A stretch of DNA of 64,000 nt. It comes from Pseudoflavonifractor sp. An44. GTDB taxonomy: Bacteria > Bacillota > Clostridia > Oscillospirales > Oscillospiraceae. The notes beneath the pieces were generated by a model, which saw nothing but the letters and a program-made list of their open reading frames with translations, ran no database searches and was not told the origin of the DNA. This document shows, in pieces, positions 24,838-34,371 of the stretch (its first letter is position 1; every line of letters begins with the position of its first letter). Made by a program: the position numbers and the translations under genes. Location: the NCBI RefSeq assembly GCF_002161675.1, contig NZ_NFIH01000012.1, positions 1-64,000 on the forward strand. The letters run 5' to 3'.

Positions 24838-24904
24838 ATCCAAGAAATGCGGCAATTTTCAAGGTCTTTTTGTGTCCAGCCCTTCCAGAACTGCATTGAC
24901 ACGC

Positions 24905-25010
24905 CCCCCCAGTACCGCGGGGTGGATTCCACAAGGCGGGGGAAGGCCCCGCCTTTGGCGATTCTTTCCCCGATTTCTCATCGGGGAGAAATCGGGCATA
25001 AGCGGAGCGT
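24905..25010 (-). repeat. dispersed repeat R2
   Basis: About 105 bases, nearly identical as reverse complement to 58885-58995: CCCGATTTCTCCCCGATGAG, AAGAATCGCCAAAGGCGGGG and GTGGAATCCACCCCGCGGT are shared. It cuts into a coding remnant for a sorting signal. Confidence 0.8.
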
Positions 25011-25178
25011 CCCCGGCGGCCGCGGCGGCCAGGGCCAGATACAGGCCCAGCTGGGCCTGGTCTCCGGTCTCAGGGGGCGTCACCGGCTCCTTGGTGGGCT
25101 TGGCCTCCGGGACAGCGGTGGGCTGGGTCTCGGGGGCGTCGGTGGGAGCGGCAGTGGGGGCCGGGGGAAGATTTTGGG
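25008..25178 (-). pseudogene. stranded cell-wall sorting tail, cut by repeat R2
   Basis: On the minus strand this encodes a Pro/Thr/Ala/Glu-rich linker (PPAPTAAPTDAPETQP), a PPETGD sorting motif and the start of a membrane span (LGLYLALAAAAA). It then runs into repeat R2 before any basic tail. No start codon with a ribosome site and no domain precede it. It lies 150 bases beyond the stop of the giant protease, whose own end reads PSPAPTAEVK. It could be the lost anchor of that protease or of another surface protein. Confidence 0.6.
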
Positions 25179-25274
25179 GAATTTCTATCACTTTAACATG
25201 GAAAAGAAAAATCCTGGGATTCCCGTATTGTGGAAGAATGAGACGGAGAAAGGGAGCGCTGGAGGTTTTTCTCA

Positions 25275-25315
25275 CAAAAAAGACATGGCCCGGACGGAAC
25301 ATCCGTCCGGGCCAT
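25275..25315 (-). terminator. intrinsic terminator of the protease operon
   Basis: A 14-bp stem ATGGCCCGGACGGA / TCCGTCCGGGCCAT (25285-25298 with 25302-25315) is followed on the minus strand by a run of T residues. Confidence 0.88.
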
Positions 25316-25327
25316 AGTTGAGGTGAA

Positions 25328-28300
25328 TTACTTCACTTCGGCGGTGGGAGCGGGGGAGGGGGCTGCGCCCTCCACCAGCAGCAGGTCCACCACGTCCTTG
25401 GTCCAAGCGCCGTCGCCCAGGTGGGTGATGGTGCCGGACAGGGGATCGACCATGTACAGGGTCTGCTCACCGGTGCCGTAGTAGGTGTCCACGGTCATGA
25501 TAAACAAGCGCTGATAGGTCTGGCTGTACACCATGGAGAAGGTGTCCGCATCGGCGCTCATGGACTGCTGGGCCCAGAGCACGCTGGTGACGGTGGTGCC
25601 GTCCAGGGTGGACAGGTAGATGTAGTCCATGAAGGCTTCGTACACGTAGAAGGTGTCAGCACTGTTGAAGGCGATGCTCACGGGCGTGTCGATGTCCCGG
25701 GACACGGGGTAGGCCTGGCCCAGGGTGGCATCTTCGGTGCTCAGCTCCTGGACGGTGTAGGTGGTCTCCATGGTCTCTGCATTCACAGAGGTGGTGAGCA
25801 CATACAGGGTGTCGTTGTAGCTGTTGTAGGCCAGATCCAGGATGTCGGCATCCTGGGTGTCCACGGTGCCCAGGGTCTCAGACCAGCTCAGGTCCAGGGC
25901 CAGCTTGTACAGGGTATTGTTCTCATCCAGAGCGTACACATAGCCGTCGTCGGAGTTGTACACCGCCTGGGCGATGGTGAAGCCCAGAGTGTCGGACACG
26001 GCCTCCTCCAGGGTCTCGGAGGGGTCCAGCAGCTTGGTGGTCTCCCAACCGGACTGGTTGAAGGCGTACATCTGGACGGTGTCGTCCACCACGGACACGG
26101 AGCAGGTGACGGACAGGTCACCGGCGGAGACGGTGATCTGAGCCACGCCCAGGCCTACGGCGGTGATGTTGCCCTCACGGTCCACGGTGGCCACAGCCTC
26201 GTTGTCGGAGGTGAAGGTGACCTCGCTCACACCCTCCAGCTGGCTGACGCTCACAGGCAGCACCAGAGCGGAGAGCTGGGCGGTCTCACCCTTGTTCAGC
26301 AGCAGGGAGGTGGGATTGACCACCAGACTGTCGGCCTTCACGGTGTCGGGCACCTGGGGCTCGTTGTCCGTGGGGAAGTACAGGCCGGAGAGCATGCATC
26401 CGGTGTCGCCCACCTTCACCACAGAGGCGTCGGTGGTGTCCACCACATACACAGCGGTATCCCGGTTCTGGATGCCAGCCCACGGGTCAGAGTACACGTT
26501 GGAGTAGGCCCAGTACAGGCAGTCGGTGTCGAAGTCGAAGGCCAGGGACTGGTAGCCGCAGGGGTCCACACCGGTGTCACCGATGACGGTGATCTCGCCG
26601 GTGCGCTTGTCCATGGTGCACAGGTTGCCGTCAAAGTCCACGGCGTAGAGGGTGCCGTTCTCGTCGGCAGCCAGGCCTACCACGTAGCGGTCCAGAGCGG
26701 CCACAGCATACAGCTGGCCGGTGGTGGTGTCCATGGTGTACAGGGTGGAGTTGCCGGTGGAGTTCTTGGCGTTGCCCACCACGTACAAAGCGCCGTCGGT
26801 GTAGTCGAAGGTCATGTCACACAGGTTGGTGAAGTAGTCGTATCCGGTGACATCCATCTCCATCTTGCCGGTCTCGGCGTCGATGACGAAGAAGTGCATG
26901 CCGTCGGTCTGGTAGTCCTCTGCCTGGGGGTTCTCGCCGTAGGCGTACACCTTGCCGTTGTAGTAGGTGGCGGCGTACACGTCGTAGTCAGAGGCATACA
27001 GGGCGTCAGCGGCGCCGGGGTTGTGCAGGTCATAGTCCATCTCGCTCAGCCAGAAGCCCATGGCCATGGTGGCCAGGTCCTGGAGCACGAAGCCGCGCAT
27101 CTCGCCGGAGCTGACCAGCACGTTGATGGTCACCTCTACGGTGAACTCACCCAGGGTGCCGGTGGCGGTGGTGGTGCCTTGCTTCAGGCCGGTGACCATG
27201 CCGTTTTCAATGGTGGCCACGGTCTCATCGGCCACGGTCCACTGGACGTTCCGGTTGGTGGCGTTGGAGGGCTCCACCTTCACGGGCATGGCGTTGGAGG
27301 CACCTTCCAGGATGTTGATGCTGTCACTGGTGGTGGTGACGCTGGTCACAGGCACCTCGGGGGTCTCGGGGGCGTTCTCAGGCACAATGTGCAGGCCCAC
27401 GATCTGGCTGCCCGCGTCCACAGCGCCCAGGTCCAGGGCGGCGGCGGTGTTCAGGTCGATGTACATCAGGTCGAACTGGGTGGCGGTCATAGCGGACCAG
27501 TACAGCTCGCCAGTGTCATGGTCAAAGGCCATGGACTGGTTGTAAGCGGCGGGGTAGCAGCCGGTCAGGCCCAGGTTCTCGGTGGTCTGGGTGTCCACGT
27601 CATAGGTGCACAGGAAGCCGTAGCCCTGGGTGACGAAGTACACCAGGCCGTCGTTGTCCACGGCGAAGGCGCAGGCGGGCTCGTTGTAGGAGTCCACCAG
27701 GGTGCCCACCTTGGTGACCTGGCCGTCCATGGTGTCCACGGTCACCAGGTCGGTGGCGCCGGAGTTGGCGTCCTGAGCCAGGCCGTACAGGTAGCCGGTG
27801 GAGTAGTCATAGGACAGGTCCTTCATGGAGTAAGAGGTGGTCTTGGAGGCAACCTTCTGGTAGCTGTAGTCGGTGGGGTCCACGGTGTAGAAGTTGCCCT
27901 GCTCGTCGTAGGCGTAGAGGGTGCCGCCGACGTACTCGGCGCACATGTAGTCCAGAGCCTGGGTCTCGTTGAGGGTCTGGTAGTCAGCGGGGTTGCTGGC
28001 GTTGAAGGTGGTCCACTGGGAGGTCAGACCGTCGTCGCCTATGCTGGCGATGACAAAGCCGTTGATCTGGCTGTCGGGGGCCACCACGTTGATGGTAGCG
28101 GTGCCGGTGACACCGGTGAGGGTGTCGGTGACGGTGATGGTGGCAGTGCCCACGCCGGTGGCGGTGACAGTGCCCTCATTGACCACGGCCACATTGGCAT
28201 CGCTGGTGGACCAGGTCAGCTGGGTGTCGCAGTACCAGGGGTCGGGGGTGACAGCCAGGGTGGCGGAGTTGCCCTCCAGCAAAGCCACCTCATTGGGGGA

Positions 28301-31300
28301 CACCTTCAGGGCCTGGAGGTCGGTGTCGGGCCACTCCAGCTGGTTGGTGTCCAAAAACAGCAGGCCAACCACCTCGGCGTTGCCGGCCATGGCGCCGCAG
28401 TTGTCCATGGTCCAGGTGCCGGACTCATCCTGGCTCAGAGCGTACAGCTGGCCATAGGAGCCGAAGTTGGGCATGTTGTACTGGGCCCAGTAGATGGTGC
28501 CGTCCTTCCAGGTCATGGACTGACCGTAGTAGGAGCCGGGCATGTCGCTGCCCTCGCCGCCCATGAGGGTCTCGCCCCACACGCCGGAGGCGGTGTCAAT
28601 GGTGCGCAGCTCGGCGGGCTGGCTGCCGTAGCTGGGGCCATAGATGCCGTACAGGGTGCCCTGGTCGTCACAGGTGATGGCGGTGGCAGAGGCCAGGTTG
28701 TTGTCGGCGTTGACGTACTCCAGCTGGCCGGAAATCATGTCGATGGTCACCAGCTGGGGACGGGTGTCGCTGGTCAGGCCGTACAGGGTCTGGGTGGCGG
28801 GGTCAAAGGCCAGATCCCGGATGCCCACGCTCAGATCGGTGATCTCGGTGCGCTCATCCCAGTAGCCGGGCTGGATGACCACCAGCTTGTTGTTGGCGTC
28901 CACGGCCAGGATGTAGCCGCCCACCTGCTCAGCGGCGGTGAGGGCGTAGTCCATGTAGTACTCGCTGGAGCAGGCGGTGGCGGTCACGGTCTCGCCGCTC
29001 AGGTCCATGCCAATCCAGCCGTACAGGGAGTCGTCGCTGATTTCGTTGTCCGCCACCCGGTAGCCATACAGCAGGGTGTCGTCCAGGGCAATGTCGTTGC
29101 CGGGCACCTTGATGGAGTAGTAGGACTCGTTCAAGGCGTAGTCGCCCAGCACCAGGGTGAAGTGGTCGCCCATGCCGGTGACATCGTAGGTCTGCTTCCA
29201 CACCCGGTTGCCGTTTTCGTCCACGGTGGCCTGGGCGTCATCGGCGGCGTACTGGGCGTAGATGTTGGTCACGTTGCTGTTGCAGAAGTTGATGCCGGCC
29301 ACAGACAGGTTGTCGGAGAAGGTCAGGGTCAGCAGGCTCTTGCCGTCCTCCTGGGTCAGCTCGGTGCCCAGCAGTTCAGGGGCGGTGGTGTCCACGGTGA
29401 AGCTCACGGACTTCTCCTCCACGGGGGAGTTGGGGTAGTCCAGGGTGGCGGAGATGGTGAGGGTCACGTTGGTGTTGTTGGGCAGGGTGTTGCCCTGAGC
29501 GTCGGTGAGCTTATAGGGAGTGCCGTACCAGGAATAGACATAGGGCACGCACATGTCGTAGCCGGCCACGTAGTTGCTCTTCTGCACGTGGTCAACCGTC
29601 TGGCTGAAATACTCCTCACCGGTGTTGGTGTCGGTGTAGGTGAAGGTGAGGGTGGCGGCGTTGCGCAGCAGAGAGACGTACATGTCGTCCAGATAGTCCC
29701 CGTTGCCATCCCCGTTGGGAGACAGGGAGACGTGGCTGAGATCAAAGGTCTCCTCCACATAGGGGTTCAGGCCGGGCACCCAGCCGGAGGTCTGGCCGCC
29801 GATGTTGGTCCACAGCGCGCTGATGTACTGGCTGTAGTCCATAATGCTGTCGTCGCCCCAGTAGAAGCCGTGGGTGTCGGGGCTGTCGTTGTCGCCGTCA
29901 AAGATGGGGGCGTCGGTCCAGTCGCCGTAGAAGCCCAGGTAGGGCAGGGACAGGTCGGTGCCATTGGCATTGAGAGCCGTGAGGAAGGTGAAGCCCTCCA
30001 CATAGCCGCCGTTGGGGTAGTTGTCGGCGAAGTAGGTGCGGTCGGAGTCGGCCAGGGTCACGTTGACGTTGACGGTCTCGGTGGCGCCGGGGGCCACGGC
30101 CATCACCTGGGCGGCCAGGTCGGTGTCGGAGTCCAGACCCACCAGGGCGTTGAGGTAGGACTGCACATCGGCGTCGTTTACCACGTCATCGCCGTTGGTG
30201 TTGTAACGGAACTCCACGTCGGTCCAGTTCTCGTCCATGGCGGCACCCGCCACAGCGGAGCGGTAGATCCAGTAGGCGTCGTGGGAGTCGCACACGCCGC
30301 TGTCGGTGACGTCAAACTTGGGGGCCATGGCGGAGGTGGACTCGCCGGTGGAGGCGGCCAGAGCCATGGGGGAGTGGGACATGAACAGATGGCCCTGATC
30401 GGCGTAGTCGGAGTTCACACCCTCGGTCTGGGCCACGGTGTTCAGGTCATAGAACAGGGTGGCGTCCCCGAAGTTGGTGACGTTGAAGGAGTAGTTGTAG
30501 CTGCCGGTCTGGTCGGGATCGTCGTACAGCTCCACCTTGGGCACGTCGCAGCCGTCCACGGTGAGGTAGGCCTGGGTGGTCACAGCGCCGTAGGCGTCTG
30601 CCAGACCAGAGCCCTGGCTGCGGGGAGAGTAGTACAGGCCCTCCTGATTCTGGTACACCAGGGGCTTGGAGGTGCTCATGAGCAGGGCACGCACCAGGGA
30701 GTTGGTGTCAGCCCCGTCGGCCTTGCCCAGGCCGTCCTCAGACATCACATACTCCTTGACCAGAGCGGAGATACCGGACAGGTTGGGGGCGGCCATGGAG
30801 GTGCCGCTCATCAGGCCGTAGGTGCCGTCGTCCATGGTGGAGTAGATGTTGCCGCCGGGGGTGGTGATGTCAGGCTCCAGGGTCAGGGAGGGGGTGACGC
30901 CCCAGGAGGAGAAGTCGCTCATCTGGTAGGCGGTGTCGCTGGCGATGAGGGTCTGGTCCGCGCCCACGGTGAGGGTCAGGTCGGGGTTCTCCTCCAGAGC
31001 GGAGAGGATGTAGGCGCCGTCTGCCATGGTGATGGAGGCACAGGGCATGGTGACGGGGCTGTCCGTCATGTCCATGATGATGGTGCCGCTCTCATTGTTG
31101 TACACCAGGCAGGCCACAGCCCCAGCGTCCTGGGCGTTCTGGCACTTCTCGGTGAAGGCGATGACGCCGCGCTGCACCAGAGCGATCTTGCCGGACACGT
31201 CCACGGAGGCGAAGTCCTCCACGGTGCCGGTGCCGGGCACAACCACCACCTCATAGGGGGTGTCGGCCAGGGTGTTCAGGGGGGCGTTGACGCCGCTGCC

Positions 31301-32665
31301 ACCGTTCTGATAGGCGATCTTGTAGTTGTCGCCCACGGTGATGTAGTCGGACATGTAGTAGGCGTTCTCCACGCTGGCCACAGACATGGCGTTGGCGTAG
31401 GCACCGGGAGTACCCAGCACGCCGTTGTCCGGGTTGGAGGTGAGGTTGGCGTTGGTGCCCCAGGCGTTGCCCTGGCCCATGGTGTCGGAGTTACCGGCGG
31501 AGATGCACAGCACAGTGCCGGTCTCGGCCACCCGGTCAAACACCTCATCCACCCAGTCCACGTCGGTGGTGAAGCCTGAGTCAGAGCCCAAGCTCATGTT
31601 GATCACATCGGCGCCCAGCATCATGGCGTCTTCCATGCCGGCCACCCAGTCCTCGGTGTAGGCGCCGCCGTTGGCGCCGAACACCTTCATCACCATCAGC
31701 TGGGCGTTGGGGGCCACACCCACCACTTCGGACTCGTCCACCTTGTTGGCGGCGGCGATGCCGGCCACGTGGGTGCCGTGGTCGCCCTCGGTGTCGTTGT
31801 CATGGGTGATGTCCAGGCTGTTGTCCACGTAGTTGAAGCCGTAGGCAACCTTGGTGTTGTAGTACAGATCGGCGCTGGTCAGGCCACTGTAGCGCTCATA
31901 GGCGTTGAGGCTGGTGAGCACGCCGTCAATGTCGGCCTGGGTCAGGCTGGTGTCGGTGAGCACTTCGTCGGGGAGAGCGGCGAAGTTCTGGTGATCGGTG
32001 TCCAGTCCGGTGTCGATGATGGCAATTTTCATGCCCTCACCCTTGTAACCCTGGGCCCAGGTGTCCTCACGGCCAATCATCTGGCCGTCGGAGATGGTCC
32101 GGGGATAGACAATGTTGGAAGAAGTGGTCTCGTCGGTGGAGCAGGGCTCGTACACGGTCTGCATGACCACCTGGTCCACGCCGTCCACGGACTCAATGTC
32201 GGACAGCTTGCCATAGGGCACGGTGGCAGCCACGCCGTTGACCAGCCAGCTGTACTGGTAGGACACGGTGAGGTCGTCCCCGTCCAGAGCGGTCTCCTCG
32301 ATGTCGGCGATGACCTTATCCTGGGCGGCCTTGATCTCTTCCATCTGGGCTGCGGTGTCGTTGGAGTACACAGCGGCGCTGTTGGCGGAGACCACGGAGT
32401 CGCCGTCCATGACAATGATGACCCGCACATCCTCGTCAGGAGCGATGGCGTCGTCCAGATTGTCCTGGGTCACGGCGTCGTCCCGGGTCAGGTCCAGGTC
32501 GTAGTCGGAGCCGTCCAGCTGCTCCACTTCCACACCGTTGGTCTGGGAGGTGGAAGTCTCGTTGGAGTCCGCGCTGGCGGCAAAGGCGAAGGGGGCATTG
32601 CCCACGGTGACAGAAAGGGCCAGGCTCCCGGAGAGAACCAGGGCCAACAAACGGTTCAGTTTCAT
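25328..32665 (-). CDS. giant S8 subtilisin-family surface protease with dockerin-like segment
   Basis: A 2445-aa secreted protease with a signal peptide at residues 1-30 and an inhibitor-I9-like propeptide to about 190. The subtilase triad is Asp in IIDTGLDTDH (about 218), His in GDHGTHVAGIA (about 296) and Ser in GTSMAAP (about 620). A PA-like insert lies between His and Ser. A Fn3-like lactocepin-type region contains a dockerin-like EF-hand NTNGDDVVNDADVQSYL (about 819-842) and a calcium-type SPNGDGNGD near 977. From about 1270 onwards four YLYGL/YVYAL-rich propeller-like modules alternate with three bacterial Ig-like (Big2) domains. It ends PSPAPTAEVK with no sorting signal. It overlaps the upstream anchor gene by four bases. 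Confidence 0.93.
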   Translation of the reverse strand: MKLNRLLALVLSGSLALSVTVGNAPFAFAASADSNETSTSQTNGVEVEQLDGSDYDLDLTRDDAVTQDNLDDAIAPDEDVRVIIVMDGDSVVSANSAAVYSNDTAAQMEEIKAAQDKVIADIEETALDGDDLTVSYQYSWLVNGVAATVPYGKLSDIESVDGVDQVVMQTVYEPCSTDETTSSNIVYPRTISDGQMIGREDTWAQGYKGEGMKIAIIDTGLDTDHQNFAALPDEVLTDTSLTQADIDGVLTSLNAYERYSGLTSADLYYNTKVAYGFNYVDNSLDITHDNDTEGDHGTHVAGIAAANKVDESEVVGVAPNAQLMVMKVFGANGGAYTEDWVAGMEDAMMLGADVINMSLGSDSGFTTDVDWVDEVFDRVAETGTVLCISAGNSDTMGQGNAWGTNANLTSNPDNGVLGTPGAYANAMSVASVENAYYMSDYITVGDNYKIAYQNGGSGVNAPLNTLADTPYEVVVVPGTGTVEDFASVDVSGKIALVQRGVIAFTEKCQNAQDAGAVACLVYNNESGTIIMDMTDSPVTMPCASITMADGAYILSALEENPDLTLTVGADQTLIASDTAYQMSDFSSWGVTPSLTLEPDITTPGGNIYSTMDDGTYGLMSGTSMAAPNLSGISALVKEYVMSEDGLGKADGADTNSLVRALLMSTSKPLVYQNQEGLYYSPRSQGSGLADAYGAVTTQAYLTVDGCDVPKVELYDDPDQTGSYNYSFNVTNFGDATLFYDLNTVAQTEGVNSDYADQGHLFMSHSPMALAASTGESTSAMAPKFDVTDSGVCDSHDAYWIYRSAVAGAAMDENWTDVEFRYNTNGDDVVNDADVQSYLNALVGLDSDTDLAAQVMAVAPGATETVNVNVTLADSDRTYFADNYPNGGYVEGFTFLTALNANGTDLSLPYLGFYGDWTDAPIFDGDNDSPDTHGFYWGDDSIMDYSQYISALWTNIGGQTSGWVPGLNPYVEETFDLSHVSLSPNGDGNGDYLDDMYVSLLRNAATLTFTYTDTNTGEEYFSQTVDHVQKSNYVAGYDMCVPYVYSWYGTPYKLTDAQGNTLPNNTNVTLTISATLDYPNSPVEEKSVSFTVDTTAPELLGTELTQEDGKSLLTLTFSDNLSVAGINFCNSNVTNIYAQYAADDAQATVDENGNRVWKQTYDVTGMGDHFTLVLGDYALNESYYSIKVPGNDIALDDTLLYGYRVADNEISDDSLYGWIGMDLSGETVTATACSSEYYMDYALTAAEQVGGYILAVDANNKLVVIQPGYWDERTEITDLSVGIRDLAFDPATQTLYGLTSDTRPQLVTIDMISGQLEYVNADNNLASATAITCDDQGTLYGIYGPSYGSQPAELRTIDTASGVWGETLMGGEGSDMPGSYYGQSMTWKDGTIYWAQYNMPNFGSYGQLYALSQDESGTWTMDNCGAMAGNAEVVGLLFLDTNQLEWPDTDLQALKVSPNEVALLEGNSATLAVTPDPWYCDTQLTWSTSDANVAVVNEGTVTATGVGTATITVTDTLTGVTGTATINVVAPDSQINGFVIASIGDDGLTSQWTTFNASNPADYQTLNETQALDYMCAEYVGGTLYAYDEQGNFYTVDPTDYSYQKVASKTTSYSMKDLSYDYSTGYLYGLAQDANSGATDLVTVDTMDGQVTKVGTLVDSYNEPACAFAVDNDGLVYFVTQGYGFLCTYDVDTQTTENLGLTGCYPAAYNQSMAFDHDTGELYWSAMTATQFDLMYIDLNTAAALDLGAVDAGSQIVGLHIVPENAPETPEVPVTSVTTTSDSINILEGASNAMPVKVEPSNATNRNVQWTVADETVATIENGMVTGLKQGTTTATGTLGEFTVEVTINVLVSSGEMRGFVLQDLATMAMGFWLSEMDYDLHNPGAADALYASDYDVYAATYYNGKVYAYGENPQAEDYQTDGMHFFVIDAETGKMEMDVTGYDYFTNLCDMTFDYTDGALYVVGNAKNSTGNSTLYTMDTTTGQLYAVAALDRYVVGLAADENGTLYAVDFDGNLCTMDKRTGEITVIGDTGVDPCGYQSLAFDFDTDCLYWAYSNVYSDPWAGIQNRDTAVYVVDTTDASVVKVGDTGCMLSGLYFPTDNEPQVPDTVKADSLVVNPTSLLLNKGETAQLSALVLPVSVSQLEGVSEVTFTSDNEAVATVDREGNITAVGLGVAQITVSAGDLSVTCSVSVVDDTVQMYAFNQSGWETTKLLDPSETLEEAVSDTLGFTIAQAVYNSDDGYVYALDENNTLYKLALDLSWSETLGTVDTQDADILDLAYNSYNDTLYVLTTSVNAETMETTYTVQELSTEDATLGQAYPVSRDIDTPVSIAFNSADTFYVYEAFMDYIYLSTLDGTTVTSVLWAQQSMSADADTFSMVYSQTYQRLFIMTVDTYYGTGEQTLYMVDPLSGTITHLGDGAWTKDVVDLLLVEGAAPSPAPTAEVK

Positions 32666-33309
32666 TTTGCAGCCCTCCTCTTAGCGTAGATGCCGAAGCC
32701 GGCCAGGACGGCCACACACACGGCAACCAGGGCCACATACAGGGTCAGGTTGGCGGTGTCGCCGGTCTCGGGGCGCTCGGTGTTGTCCCCGTCGTCACCG
32801 CCCTCGGGGGTGTTGGTGGGGTTGGCGCTGGGGGCGGGCTCGGTGGGCTCCTGGCCCACGGCCACGGCCTCACCCTGGGCGTCGTTGGCGGTGCCGGAGA
32901 CAGTCAGGTCGTCCGCGGCCACGTCGGTGCCCTGGAAGTTCACCTGGAACAGGGCGGTGAGGTCCTCCTGGGCCTGATAAGTATCCGGGGCCACCCAAGA
33001 GATCTTGAGCACGCCCTGGTCAGCCTGGGTGTCATTGACGGCGTACATGGCCACGTACTGGGAGTACTGGTCGTTGTCGCCCTCAAAGTCACAGCCCACA
33101 TAGGTCAGCTTGTCTGCGTCGAAGGTCACGTCGATGACGCCGTCGGTGACCACAGCGTTGGTCTCGATCACGGCGACGACTTCGCCGGAAGTCTCGTCCA
33201 CATCGGCCCACAGCGCGTCGCCGCTGGCGGCAGAGGCCTGGCCCGCCAACACAGCGCAGCTCAAGGCGGCCGTCAGCATCAGGCTGAGTGCTTTGTTGAT
33301 GCGTTTCAT
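32662..33309 (-). CDS. cohesin-like domain protein with PETGD sorting signal
   Basis: A 215-aa surface protein with a signal peptide to about residue 28 (ending ASA). Residues about 30-145 form a beta-sandwich with cohesin-like spacing: VIDVTFDADKLTYVG, VLKISWVAPD, LTALFQVNFQG and LTVSGTANDAQGE. A Pro/Thr/Glu/Asp linker, the sorting motif RPETGD, a membrane span and KRRAAK end follow. AAGGAGG lies seven bases before the ATG. The stop codon overlaps the protease start (ATGA), so the two are co-translated. The cohesin call rests on pattern only; a related CBM2/3-type fold is possible. Confidence 0.78.
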   Translation of the reverse strand: MKRINKALSLMLTAALSCAVLAGQASAASGDALWADVDETSGEVVAVIETNAVVTDGVIDVTFDADKLTYVGCDFEGDNDQYSQYVAMYAVNDTQADQGVLKISWVAPDTYQAQEDLTALFQVNFQGTDVAADDLTVSGTANDAQGEAVAVGQEPTEPAPSANPTNTPEGGDDGDNTERPETGDTANLTLYVALVAVCVAVLAGFGIYAKRRAAK

Positions 33310-33456
33310 TGGTATCCTCCTTATGTATATTTTTGTATCAAAAGGTCTGCACGAAACCGGGCCAGGGCGTCTATCCTCTCTCTTCTCCCTGAGGGTATAT
33401 GCCCAGGCTCTGTCTGGCGTTCCTTGGTACAAACAAAATAGAACTCCCGCCGATGG

Positions 33457-34029
33457 TCAGTACTTCACCGCATCGGAGGACAGGGCGGGGTTGGACACCG
33501 TCCAGGTGCCCTCAATCCCAGCGTCCACCTCGGCCCACAGCAGCCAGGTGGCCATGTCGGCGGTGCCCGCCTGATCGTCCCCGGGGGCGCTGTGGTAGAG
33601 CACCACCTGGTTTCCGGTGTCAGTTTGGCGGATGGAGTCGATTTCCACGTCCACGGAGCCGGAGGACACCGACTCGGTGACCACCACCAAGGCGTGGTCC
33701 TGGAAGTAGTCCTCGTCGTATTCCTTCAGCTCCTCATAGGCGGGCAGCTGATCCACGGAGGTGATGTAGTGCACCGAGCTCTCATTGCCATTGTAGGTGA
33801 TGCGCAGCTTGCCCCGGGCCTCCTCGTCCACGGCGTCGCCGGGTATGGGGGCGAAGTCGTTGCCGCCAATGACGTTGCCCACCCCAGGGGTGCTGGTGGG
33901 CTGGCTGGAGGTGTTGGCGGAATCGGACGCCGCCGTGCCGGGGGATGGGGTCTGGCTGGGCTGGGAACAGCCGGAGAGCAGCAGGCAGAGCACACACCCT
34001 GCGCTGAGTAGAGATTTCAAAGGAACCAT
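33457..34029 (-). CDS. PrcB-like lipoprotein, possible protease partner
   Basis: A 190-aa predicted lipoprotein with lipobox LLSGC (Cys about 20), a Ser/Thr/Pro-rich linker to residue 60, and a domain with YDEDYFQDHALVVV, SGSVDVEIDSI and TADMATWLLWAEVD. This resembles the C-terminal domain of PrcB-type proteins. In Treponema denticola PrcB is encoded first in an operon with the subtilase PrtP and is needed for the protease complex. Here it is likewise upstream of a subtilase, 147 bases before the anchor gene. CAGGAGG five bases upstream supports the start. The family assignment is moderate. Confidence 0.6.
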   Translation of the reverse strand: MVPLKSLLSAGCVLCLLLSGCSQPSQTPSPGTAASDSANTSSQPTSTPGVGNVIGGNDFAPIPGDAVDEEARGKLRITYNGNESSVHYITSVDQLPAYEELKEYDEDYFQDHALVVVTESVSSGSVDVEIDSIRQTDTGNQVVLYHSAPGDDQAGTADMATWLLWAEVDAGIEGTWTVSNPALSSDAVKY

Positions 34030-34371
34030 GACAGCCTCCTGTAAAAATATGCATATGTATTCATTCAACCGATGTTTAATCTATCACTGGGGCCTACCCC
34101 TGTCAATCGTGTTCTGACAATTCATGGCCGATTCTTACAATTTTGTCCATTGTGCGCATAAAGTGTGGAGGATAACCAAAGAAAAAGGTCCATCGGAAAC
34201 TTTCCGATGGACCTTGCAAGATAAAAATTTAGCATTTTATCACTTTATCAAAAAGAAGAAGGGCGATATGCCAAGATATGGGGGGAAGTGGGTATTTGGG
34301 CAAAAATACTAGGGGGGTGGGGACAGTCTGTATAAAACAAGGAATAGCAGACAAGTGCCCCATCGGCAGTT
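34030..34371. other. AT-rich gap at the left edge of the accessory island
   Basis: Base composition drops sharply here. Apart from the terminator at 34182-34215 I see no gene or RNA. It separates the GC-rich protease operon from the AT-rich island. Confidence 0.5.
34182..34215 (-). terminator. intrinsic terminator
   Basis: AAGGTCCATCGGAAA / TTTCCGATGGACCTT folds into a long stem followed on the minus strand by TTTTTC and TTT. It would end transcription from the gene at 34372-34956. Confidence 0.8.

Noticed and set aside
24859-25302. A complete 147-aa gene ending in repeat sequence
   Set aside because: The start lacks a ribosome site, the N-terminal part crosses the protease terminator region, and the C-terminal part is translated repeat R2. 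Only the sorting-tail fragment is meaningful.
25421-31579. A 2052-codon open frame on the plus strand opposite the protease gene
   Set aside because: It is an antisense shadow caused by GC-rich codons; it has no ribosome site, no recognisable domain and a Gly/Val/His-rich translation. The same applies to 82-2562 (plus) and 53684-59035 (minus).
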